From positions 1 to 12,406 of the forward strand of contig JAEDLI010000071.1 of assembly GCA_016295375.1 (NCBI GenBank): 12,406 nt of DNA, in the 5' to 3' direction. Position 1 is the first letter of the stretch, and each line of letters opens with the position of its first letter. Source of the DNA: Fibrobacter sp. GTDB lineage: Bacteria > Fibrobacterota > Fibrobacteria > Fibrobacterales > Fibrobacteraceae. Of this stretch, positions 1-5,644 are shown piece by piece. The notes beneath the pieces are model-generated. The model worked only from the letters and a program-made list of their open reading frames with translations. It made no database searches and was not told where the DNA came from. Made by a program: the position numbers and the translations under genes.

Positions 1-18
1 GCAGGGCCCGCATATGAA

Positions 19-54
19 GAACCACCGGCTATGCCGGTGGGTTCCTTTTTTTTT
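19..54 (+). terminator. Intrinsic terminator of an unseen upstream gene
   Basis: GAACCACCGG pairs with CCGGTGGGTTC across a short CTATG loop, with one bulged G, and is followed by a run of ten T. This is a standard rho-independent terminator. The gene it ends lies left of the window. Its T-tract runs almost directly into the -10 box of the next gene. Confidence 0.85.
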
Positions 55-56
55 GC

Positions 57-62
57 TATAAT
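57..62 (+). promoter_or_regulatory. -10 box (TATAAT) of the SPOR-domain gene
   Basis: A perfect TATAAT lies 7 bases before the ATG at 70. Transcription would therefore start at or within a base or two of the start codon, predicting a leaderless or near-leaderless mRNA. The preceding TTTTGCTATA also occurs before the thioredoxin gene at 9713-9722. No convincing -35 box is visible, because that position falls in the terminator stem. Confidence 0.6.
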
Positions 63-69
63 TTAAGGT

Positions 70-480
70 ATGAAGTTACTGTTTGTAGTTGTTGGACTTG
101 CTATGGGAATCTCCTTTGCCGGAGACCCTACGGACATGGATTCTCTTTTCCGCGGTAACGAATATTCCCCTGAGCTGAACGCCTCTCTGCGGGATACTTC
201 GGCGACGGCGGGCCCTGCGATTTCGGGCAAGGCCAGTACAGACAAAAAAGCCTCCAAGGATTTGTACGTTTTGCAGTTTGAGGCGGTGGGCGATTTTGAT
301 GCGGCCCAGCGTCGTAGGGCCGAACTCTCTGCCAGCACGGGTTATGCCATTCAGGTGGTCTTTGACGCTCCCTTTTACAAGTTGCGGGCTGGCGGTTGGA
401 ACAACAAGAAGGCAGCCGACGACAAGGCCCGAGAACTGTCCGCTTACAATATCAGCGCCTTTGTCGTGAAGGTGCGCTAG
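70..480 (+). CDS. Secreted SPOR-domain protein
   Basis: This is a 136-residue protein with an N-terminal signal peptide: a basic residue, a hydrophobic stretch at residues 3-17, and likely cleavage near Ala-18. A variable linker of about 45 residues follows. Residues 65-135 fit a SPOR fold, with two beta-alpha-beta halves: LYVLQFEAV followed by a helix, then FYKLRAGGW followed by a second helix and AFVVKVR. SPOR domains bind denuded septal peptidoglycan, so a periplasmic or envelope role near division sites is the family-based inference. There is no transmembrane anchor beyond the signal sequence, unlike FtsN or DamX. The ATG is chosen because it gives the signal peptide and lies just after a -10 box. 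AAGG is only two bases upstream, too close to act as a normal ribosome binding site. A methyltransferase gene follows after 38 bases. Confidence 0.8.
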   Translation: MKLLFVVVGLAMGISFAGDPTDMDSLFRGNEYSPELNASLRDTSATAGPAISGKASTDKKASKDLYVLQFEAVGDFDAAQRRRAELSASTGYAIQVVFDAPFYKLRAGGWNNKKAADDKARELSAYNISAFVVKVR

Positions 481-518
481 TGCTGCTGTGGTCGGGGAAC
501 CGGCCGCTACGATGAAAA

Positions 519-1295
519 GTGGAATTTTTCGATTACTATGAGAAATTGTTTGGCGACCGCTGGCCGGCCCTGTTGGATTCCCTCAAGGGGGAGTCCTGTT
601 TTGAGACGTTGCAGTTCGGAGATGGCCTCGAACCGTATTACCTGGACAAGGCCTCTGTCTTTGCCGCAAAGGCCCTAGGGGTGGAGCCTGGGATGGATGT
701 CTTGGACATGTGTGCCGCCCCCGGCGGAAAATCCCTGATAATCGCCTCTATGCTTCAAGGACAGGGTTCCTTGCAATGTAACGATCGCTCGCCAGACAGA
801 CGGGAACGCCTTAAGCATGTTCTGGAAAATTCTTTGCCCAAGGACTGGCGAAGCATTATCAATGTTTCGGGTTACGATGGTGTCAAGTTCGGCCTCCATA
901 GGAAGGAATCCTTTGACCGGATTCTGCTGGACGCCCCTTGCTCTTCGGACCGGCATGTGCTGAACTCTCCGGCCCACCTGGAAGTCTGGTCCGCAAAGCG
1001 GATTAAGAGGCTGTCGGTGGAACAGGGCTCCCTCTTGGCTTCGGCCATAGACGCATTACGCCCGGGTGGAACGCTTGTTTACGGCACATGTGCTTTGTCG
1101 CCCTTGGAAAATGATGGTGTGGTGGCGAGAATCCTGAAAAAACGCCCCGAGGCTTGCGCTGTTGAAATTGCGGATATTCCGGAAGGAGCGGACCGCACTG
1201 AGTTCGGGGTCCACATTTTACCCGACAGGACAAACGGGTCGGGGCCTATTTATTGCGCAAAAATCCAAAAAAAGCCCCGACCAACAGGTCTTTAA
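519..1295 (+). CDS. RsmB/NSUN-family RNA m5C methyltransferase
   Basis: This 258-residue SAM-dependent enzyme is predicted to methylate C5 of a cytosine in RNA, most likely rRNA, in the cytoplasm. Motif I is LDMCAAPGGKS (residues 62-72) and the acidic motif II residue is in NDRSPDRR (88-95). Motif IV is LLDAPCSSDRH (136-146) with Cys-141, and motif VI is YGTCALSPLEND (188-199) with the presumed nucleophile Cys-191. Both family cysteines are present. The DAPCSSDRH form and short length recall the NSUN3/NSUN4-like branch, with no NusB-like or PUA domain. GTG at 519 is the only sensible start: an in-frame stop lies at 513-515, and the N-terminal FFDYYEKLFGDRWPALL matches the usual start of this branch. 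No clear Shine-Dalgarno is visible. The RNA target cannot be told from sequence. Confidence 0.88.
   Translation: MEFFDYYEKLFGDRWPALLDSLKGESCFETLQFGDGLEPYYLDKASVFAAKALGVEPGMDVLDMCAAPGGKSLIIASMLQGQGSLQCNDRSPDRRERLKHVLENSLPKDWRSIINVSGYDGVKFGLHRKESFDRILLDAPCSSDRHVLNSPAHLEVWSAKRIKRLSVEQGSLLASAIDALRPGGTLVYGTCALSPLENDGVVARILKKRPEACAVEIADIPEGADRTEFGVHILPDRTNGSGPIYCAKIQKKPRPTGL
1221..1290 (+). other. Competing inverted repeats at the 3' end of the methyltransferase gene
   Basis: Four short segments can pair in sequence: A CCCGAC (1221-1226), B GGTCGGGGC (1237-1245), C GCCCCGACC (1274-1282) and D GGTC (1287-1290). A pairs with B (6 bp), B with C (a perfect 9 bp with a 28-base loop) and C with D (4 bp). 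The structures are mutually exclusive. They overlap the last codons and stop just before the next promoter. Only a short TTT follows, so this is not a classic terminator, though it may end or attenuate read-through. Confidence 0.4.
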
Positions 1296-1300
1296 TAATA

Positions 1301-1306
1301 TATCTT
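1301..1306 (+). promoter_or_regulatory. -10 box (TATCTT) of the PEGA gene
   Basis: TATCTT in the context AATAATATATCTTTGAAGT ends 6 bases before the ATG at 1313, and there is no Shine-Dalgarno. The transcript is predicted to be leaderless. The same promoter core recurs at 3531 with 24 of 28 aligned bases identical. The -35 region falls inside the preceding coding sequence and shows no strong consensus. Confidence 0.55.
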
Positions 1307-1312
1307 TGAAGT

Positions 1313-2941
1313 ATGTGGAATCGTATTTGCGTGCTCTTTTTGGCCTTTGTGACGGCTTTGCCTGCCTTGGCCGATGAAGACGACTGGGATAATGTTCCTG
1401 AATCGGCTGCTTCTGTGGCCGAGTCTACCCCTGTTGCAGAAACTCCTGCACAAGCTTCGGAACCTGCAGCCCCGGCGGCAGAGCCTGCTCCGGCTGCAAA
1501 ACCTGCCGAAAAGCCTGCCGATCCCTTTGCAAAGCTTGATAGTGCGAAAGCCCATGTTGATACCGTCGCCAAGCCTGCTGTAGGCCGCGAAGTCCCTGTC
1601 CGTTACTGGATTATGGGCGATTCTGTGGAACAAGAGGCCATCTTTGTAAAGATTGAAAGAGATACGGTTTATCTGAAGCGTCCCAACGCAGACGAACAGA
1701 AAAATTTGGAAAAATTGCAAGAGGCGACTATTGCTGCCATGGAAGAAAGCAATGGCCAGCATCAGGAAGACGAAGAAGACGATGAAGCCGATTCTGTGGC
1801 GACGGCTGCTCCGGCCGCTCCTGTGACCGTGGCGGACACCACTCCGGCAGAACAACCTCAGGAACAGCCTCAAGAAGAGGTGGACGATGGCGCCGACGAC
1901 GACTTCGAGACCGCCCTCCAGAAAGAAGACACCCGCATGAAGCTAGAAGAAATTGCCCGTGTCGAAGAGGAAATCCGCCAGCAAGAGATTCAGGACAGTA
2001 TCGCCGCCGATTCCGCAAACCCCTTCATCAAGATTTACCGTTTGGACCTGCGTCGTCTCTACAACATGGAAGACGACGAGATGATCGACCTTGGCCTTTC
2101 GAACTACGTGGTTCCTGAATATGTGGACGACGAAGAGGAGATGGAGCTTTATCCGCCGGGAAGCGCAAACCTCTTTGTGACGTCGGTCCCTGCGGCTTGC
2201 TCTCTGTTTGTGAACGGCATTCCTATCAAGCAGGTGGCGCCAGATACCATCAAGCGCATTGCTCCGGGCAAGTACACCATTTCGGTGATGCAGATGCTGA
2301 AAGGCGTGGAATGGTGGGGTACCGCCGTGGTCCGTATCAATTCCGACAGCCTGAACCGCATAGAGATTCCGGTGGAACGTCCCTCCACCAGGTTGACCCT
2401 GAACACCGACCCCGAAGCGGTAGAAGTGTTCATCAACGAAGTGCCTACGGTGAACATTATGCCCCACTACATGACAGACGTGGTGGTTGACGGAATTCGC
2501 CCCCAGGCAAAGACCAGCCTTTACTTTAGAAAGGTAGGCTACCGAGATACCACCATTGTCACCGAAATCAAGGCGTTCATGCCGAACCTGATTAACGTGG
2601 AAATGGAACCCATTCTGGACGATCTTGCCTTAATCGAAGAGCAGAACGCCTTTAACGATGAACGCAGCAAGCGTCGCATTGGCCGCGGGCTCTTGTGGAG
2701 CTCCATCGTTCCCATTATCGCTGGCGGTGTCATGTGGTACCTGGCCGAAAAGGACTGGAGTGACGCTGCCGACAAGAAGAAGGCTTACGGAATGTCGGCT
2801 TTTGAAAGTCCCGATACCCAGAAAATGGTGAAGGACAACCACGACCTGAACAAGAAAGGCGATACCAAGGCCGGTATAGGCATTGGACTTGGGGTTGTGG
2901 GAGTCGGCCTATTGGTTGCAGGCTTTGTTCTTGCGTTCTAA
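1313..2941 (+). CDS. Secreted PEGA-domain envelope protein with two C-terminal hydrophobic segments
   Basis: This is a 542-residue protein. Residues 1-20 are a signal peptide ending ALPALA. Residues 40-72 are an Ala/Pro/Glu-rich spacer. Residues 145-235 are strongly acidic and probably coiled or disordered. Two tandem PEGA-type beta domains follow, at about 285-355 (FVTSVPAACSLFVNGIPI ... IAPGKYTISV) and 356-432 (LTLNTDPEAVEVFINEVPTV). The C-terminus holds two hydrophobic segments, about 459-477 and 520-541, separated by a lysine-rich stretch. PEGA domains are small beta modules of surface and envelope proteins and give no enzymatic prediction. The C-terminal hairpin suggests membrane anchoring with the PEGA domains outside the cytoplasm; this is inference. 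The start lies 6 bases after a -10 box. The last 11 bases overlap the next gene, so the two are probably co-transcribed and translationally coupled. Confidence 0.75.
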   Translation: MWNRICVLFLAFVTALPALADEDDWDNVPESAASVAESTPVAETPAQASEPAAPAAEPAPAAKPAEKPADPFAKLDSAKAHVDTVAKPAVGREVPVRYWIMGDSVEQEAIFVKIERDTVYLKRPNADEQKNLEKLQEATIAAMEESNGQHQEDEEDDEADSVATAAPAAPVTVADTTPAEQPQEQPQEEVDDGADDDFETALQKEDTRMKLEEIARVEEEIRQQEIQDSIAADSANPFIKIYRLDLRRLYNMEDDEMIDLGLSNYVVPEYVDDEEEMELYPPGSANLFVTSVPAACSLFVNGIPIKQVAPDTIKRIAPGKYTISVMQMLKGVEWWGTAVVRINSDSLNRIEIPVERPSTRLTLNTDPEAVEVFINEVPTVNIMPHYMTDVVVDGIRPQAKTSLYFRKVGYRDTTIVTEIKAFMPNLINVEMEPILDDLALIEEQNAFNDERSKRRIGRGLLWSSIVPIIAGGVMWYLAEKDWSDAADKKKAYGMSAFESPDTQKMVKDNHDLNKKGDTKAGIGIGLGVVGVGLLVAGFVLAF

Positions 2942-3518
2942 AATTATCCTTTTGCTGCTCGGGCTATGCGCTTCTGTGGCCATGGCCCATCCTCATGTGT
3001 TTGTAGATGCCACAGTAAAGGTCCTGTTTAACGAAAAGGGCCTTTCTGGTGTTGAAAACCGATGGGTTTACGACGAAGTCTACAGCATGGCGACTATCGC
3101 CTCTGTAGATGCGGACGGAGATGGAAAACTGTCGGCCAAGGAAAGCGATGCTTTAAGACCCGTTGTTTTCGGCGAGGCCTCCAAGGCGAATTATTTCAAC
3201 TATATCCAGTGCGGTTCTGAATTCTTGAAGGTGGAAAAGATTCGCTCCTTCAATGCTTCGGTAGAAAATAGACGACTGGTGCTGGATTTTGTGTTGGATT
3301 TTACAGTCCCTGTTACAAACGATTATACTCTGCTGGTGCTAGTAGTGGCGGATCCTTCCAACTATGTGCAGGTAACTACCGACATGGAAAATGCAGAGGC
3401 TTCTGCGCCCGAGAGTATCGATGTGGAATATTTTTCCGACAGTCTAGAGGGATTGACCCTTTTTAAGGCTTTCCTTTCTTATGTAGAGGGACTTTACCTC
3501 AGATTCAAGCAGAAATAG
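2931..3518 (+). CDS. DUF1007 family periplasmic protein
   Basis: This 195-residue protein is predicted to be exported by the signal peptide MRSKIILLLLGLCASVAMA. The mature protein would begin with HPHVFVDA, the hallmark of DUF1007 (COG3683). Next come WVYDEVYS and an EF-hand-like loop DADGDGKLSAKE (residues 60-71), which may bind calcium. In Proteobacteria this family is often encoded beside RcnA/NicO-type nickel-cobalt permeases, hence its label as a transport-associated periplasmic component; no permease is visible here. TTG at 2931 is preferred because it starts a well-formed signal peptide and overlaps the upstream stop by 11 bases. The reading frame stays open back to 2883, but the extra residues there would spoil the signal peptide. 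TTG at 2925 is the alternative start. The transport role is not demonstrable from sequence. Confidence 0.8.
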   Translation: MRSKIILLLLGLCASVAMAHPHVFVDATVKVLFNEKGLSGVENRWVYDEVYSMATIASVDADGDGKLSAKESDALRPVVFGEASKANYFNYIQCGSEFLKVEKIRSFNASVENRRLVLDFVLDFTVPVTNDYTLLVLVVADPSNYVQVTTDMENAEASAPESIDVEYFSDSLEGLTLFKAFLSYVEGLYLRFKQK

Positions 3519-3530
3519 TTTGGAATAATT

Positions 3531-3536
3531 TATCTT
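3531..3536 (+). promoter_or_regulatory. -10 box (TATCTT) of the FISUMP lipoprotein gene
   Basis: TATCTT in AATAATTTATCTTTGGAGT closely matches the promoter at 1301. Here the predicted start of transcription (about 3543) lies some 22 bases before the ATG, leaving a short leader that contains a Shine-Dalgarno. Confidence 0.5.
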
Positions 3537-3552
3537 TGGAGTGAGTGGAATT

Positions 3553-3560
3553 AAAGGAGA
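3553..3560 (+). promoter_or_regulatory. Ribosome binding site that sets the FISUMP gene start
   Basis: AAAGGAGA lies 4-5 bases before ATG 3565. It selects this ATG over the in-frame GTG at 3541, which is the first codon after the promoter and would put polar residues before the lipoprotein signal. Confidence 0.8.
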
Positions 3561-3564
3561 ATCG

Positions 3565-4749
3565 ATGCCCTTGCGTTATAAATGTTTTATACCTCTGTTT
3601 CTGACTCTCGGAATTGTAGCCTGTGGCGACAGTTCGAACAATGCCGCGCCCGATACCCTGAGATGTGTGGTAAAATCCGAAAAACCGCTCGTCATGGAAT
3701 CCTCTTTCAACGGGGTGGTCACCAAGACGACAGTTGAACTTCGGGGCGGGAAAATGATTCAAACCGTTGAAAGCAACAACCCACGTGTGGTTGATGAAAA
3801 TTGCAAGGAACTGAAGGGGGACTCCGATTACGGCGAAGTTTTGTGCGATGCGGAATCTGTGGTGGGTATCAGCAGGGAGGAAATGTCCGAGAGCTTCTTC
3901 GAAAAATTCAAGAAAACCTTTAAGGATGCCTGCGAATCGGCCAACGACACCAAGATAAACAGTCGCGAAGATCTGGATTCTTTGGAAAGCACCTTGGATT
4001 CGCTAGAAGGATCCTTGTCTAGCGATTCGAATGAAGAGGAACAGTATTATAACGGCGATGCGGAATCTTCTAGTAGTTCTAGCGACTTCAGCAGTTCCAG
4101 TAGTTTTAACAGTTCTAGCAGTACCATAGCCTATTCTTTCAGTGACGAGTTGGAAACTTTCACGGATGCCCGCGATGGTCAGGTCTACAGCCAGGTGCAA
4201 ATAGGAGATCAATTGTGGATGGGGCAGAACTTGCGGTATGCCGACAGTTCTGCGCTTGGTTCAGAAAACCTGAAGGGGGCCGCTTGGTGCCTGGACAATA
4301 ATCCCGAGAATTGTAAGACGGCTGGGGTGCTTTATCTATGGCATGCCGCTATGGACAAGCCTGCCGCAGAATGCGGTAACGGAAATGTTTGCGGGATAAC
4401 GGAATTCCCCCATCGGGGAATTTGCCCCAAAGATTGGCATGTGCCTACTCAGCAGGAATGGAAAATGTTGCAGGATGTGGTAGGTAGTGCTAGAGGCTAT
4501 GATTTGATGGCCTTAAGTGAATCTGGTTCGGGGACAGACAAGTATGGCTTTGGTGCCGTTCCCACAGGTGAATACGACTTCCGTTCGGGATATACCCATA
4601 GATTTAGCAGTTACGGGGCTGCCCATTTCTGGACTGCGACGGAAAGCGATTCAGCCGGTGCGAAGACTTGGTATGTTAACGGCTCTGAATTCTTGGGCCA
4701 GGATTTTGACAAGAATATGGGCTACGCCGTCCGCTGTATTCACGATTAA
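3565..4749 (+). CDS. Lipoprotein with C-terminal FISUMP domain
   Basis: This is a 394-residue predicted lipoprotein. The signal MPLRYKCFIPLFLTLGIVAC ends in a lipobox with Cys-20 as the lipidated residue. Residues 21-160 form a family-unassigned domain ending in a Leu/Ser/Glu-rich, probably helical stretch (SLESTLDSLEGSLSS). Residues 168-186 are a serine linker. Residues 199-393 are a FISUMP domain: FTDARDGQVYSQVQIG, QLWMGQNLRYADSS, GVLYLWHAAMD, RGICPKDWHVPTQQEW, YGFGAVPTGEYDFR, FWTATESDS and the terminal GYAVRCIHD. These blocks are those of TIGR02145, a family greatly expanded in Fibrobacter succinogenes. Its function is unknown; surface location and a binding or adhesion role are inference. 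Several cysteines in the domain (242, 250, 270, 276, 287, 391) could form disulfides. A clear terminator follows. Confidence 0.88.
   Translation: MPLRYKCFIPLFLTLGIVACGDSSNNAAPDTLRCVVKSEKPLVMESSFNGVVTKTTVELRGGKMIQTVESNNPRVVDENCKELKGDSDYGEVLCDAESVVGISREEMSESFFEKFKKTFKDACESANDTKINSREDLDSLESTLDSLEGSLSSDSNEEEQYYNGDAESSSSSSDFSSSSSFNSSSSTIAYSFSDELETFTDARDGQVYSQVQIGDQLWMGQNLRYADSSALGSENLKGAAWCLDNNPENCKTAGVLYLWHAAMDKPAAECGNGNVCGITEFPHRGICPKDWHVPTQQEWKMLQDVVGSARGYDLMALSESGSGTDKYGFGAVPTGEYDFRSGYTHRFSSYGAAHFWTATESDSAGAKTWYVNGSEFLGQDFDKNMGYAVRCIHD
4066..4122 (+). repeat. Serine linker coding tract, mixed TCN/AGY codons
   Basis: Nineteen codons encode a Ser-rich linker (residues 168-186 of the FISUMP lipoprotein) broken by Asp, Phe and Asn. 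The serine codons alternate between TCT/TCC and AGT/AGC, so the DNA itself is not a simple repeat. It joins the N-terminal domain to the FISUMP domain. Confidence 0.8.
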
Positions 4750-4773
4750 AACGGGAAAATAGCCAATAACAGG

Positions 4774-4798
4774 AATCCCGCCTTTGCGGGATTTTTTT
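4774..4798 (+). terminator. Intrinsic terminator after the FISUMP gene
   Basis: AATCCCGC and GCGGGATT form a perfect 8-bp stem with a CTTT loop, followed by seven T. The T-tract merges into the -10 box of the next gene, so one short segment ends one unit and begins the next. Confidence 0.9.
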
Positions 4799-4803
4799 AT
4801 TTT
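4798..4803 (+). promoter_or_regulatory. -10 box (TATTTT) of the barrel/PCMD operon
   Basis: TATTTT lies 6 bases before the ATG at 4810 and there is no Shine-Dalgarno, predicting a leaderless mRNA. The box sits at the end of the preceding terminator T-tract. The bases around the start (GGTATGAA) match those at the SPOR gene. Low base complexity makes the exact hexamer uncertain. Confidence 0.45.
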
Positions 4804-4809
4804 TATGGT

Positions 4810-5634
4810 ATGAAACGGCTTATTTTGTCCGTGGCGCTATTTTGCCTTTGTGCGGTTTCCGCATTCGGTGCGGAGACCGATTCCCTTGCACAAAAAAATA
4901 CGCCCCCTGCAAAGGTTGAATCGCCCGCTCCAACGCCCCCTAAAGAGGAATCGAACCCGGGTGGTCTTTTGGATGCCCTTTACCCGGTGGATCCCGACGA
5001 ATCAATTGCCGCCGGACATTTCCAGGGTGGGGCCACCCTGTCCCTGATTCAGGCCAATACCGAAGACGATGCCCTGAATGTCATCCTTGGCGATGTCTAT
5101 GAGGGCGAAGGCTACATGTTTACCGTCGAACTGTTCGGTGGATATTTTATCAAGGACGCCCTTGCCGTAGGAACGCACCTGGGGTATTCACGGACCTGGT
5201 TCGATATTGATTTTTCCCTTTTAGAAGACATAGCCGATGTCAAACAGCACCGCAAGTACGTGAGCAATGGTTTTTTTGCTCAGCCATTCCTGAAGAATTA
5301 CATGAAGGTGCTGGATAGCAGGAATCTGTATCTTTTTAACGAAACGTCTGTGAAGGTCGGCTATTCTTACGGAATATCCCAGACAGACGACGGCGAAGAA
5401 ATGGACAAGACCCGTAACAAGACCTGGACCATCGAGGCGGGACTGAATCCGGGTATTTGTATTATGGTGTTGAGCCGATTTGCCTTTGAAACTTCTGTGG
5501 GACTTTTGGGACTCAGTACCAGCGTTATCGATGTAGAAGAAAACGGCGAAAGCCATAGCAGGCTTGTCTACAACATCGTGAATTTTACCATCAACCTCTT
5601 GGCCTTGGATTTCTCCCTGGTGTACTTTATTTAG
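4810..5634 (+). CDS. Predicted outer-membrane beta-barrel protein
   Basis: This is a 274-residue protein with a clear signal peptide (MKRLILSVALFCLCAVSAFG, cleavage near residue 20). Residues 29-48 are a Pro-rich spacer. From residue 70 to the end the sequence alternates polar and hydrophobic residues in strand-like segments joined by polar turns. Examples are TVELFGGYFIKDALAVGTHL, SVKVGYSYGIS, TWTIEAGLNPGI and FAFETSVGLLGL. It ends in NFTINLLALDFSLVYFI, a plausible closing strand with aromatic residues near the C-terminus. This resembles the small outer-membrane barrel families (OMP_b-brl type), but no specific family is recognised and no ligand can be named. It is the first gene of an apparent operon: the stop TAG is part of the TAGGAGG ribosome site of the next gene. 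A leaderless start is proposed. Confidence 0.65.
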   Translation: MKRLILSVALFCLCAVSAFGAETDSLAQKNTPPAKVESPAPTPPKEESNPGGLLDALYPVDPDESIAAGHFQGGATLSLIQANTEDDALNVILGDVYEGEGYMFTVELFGGYFIKDALAVGTHLGYSRTWFDIDFSLLEDIADVKQHRKYVSNGFFAQPFLKNYMKVLDSRNLYLFNETSVKVGYSYGISQTDDGEEMDKTRNKTWTIEAGLNPGICIMVLSRFAFETSVGLLGLSTSVIDVEENGESHSRLVYNIVNFTINLLALDFSLVYFI

Positions 5635-5638
5635 GAGG
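5632..5638 (+). promoter_or_regulatory. Stop codon fused to Shine-Dalgarno (TAGGAGG)
   Basis: The barrel gene's TAG is the first three bases of TAGGAGG, 6 bases before ATG 5645. A GTG at 5642 is in frame but only 3 bases from the AGGAGG, so ATG 5645 is preferred. The arrangement favours translational coupling. Confidence 0.8.
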
Positions 5639-5644
5639 CGGGTG

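Noticed and set aside
1292..1873. Minus-strand open frame (193 codons) opposite the PEGA gene
   Set aside because: It is an Arg/Phe/Cys/Gly-rich translation of the reverse of Ala/Pro/Glu-rich codons, with no domain, and the + strand frame has a signal peptide and PEGA domains.
3541..3564. GTG at 3541 as the start of the FISUMP lipoprotein
   Set aside because: It is close to the predicted +1, but it would add eight mostly polar residues before the lipoprotein signal, while ATG 3565 has a strong AAAGGAGA.
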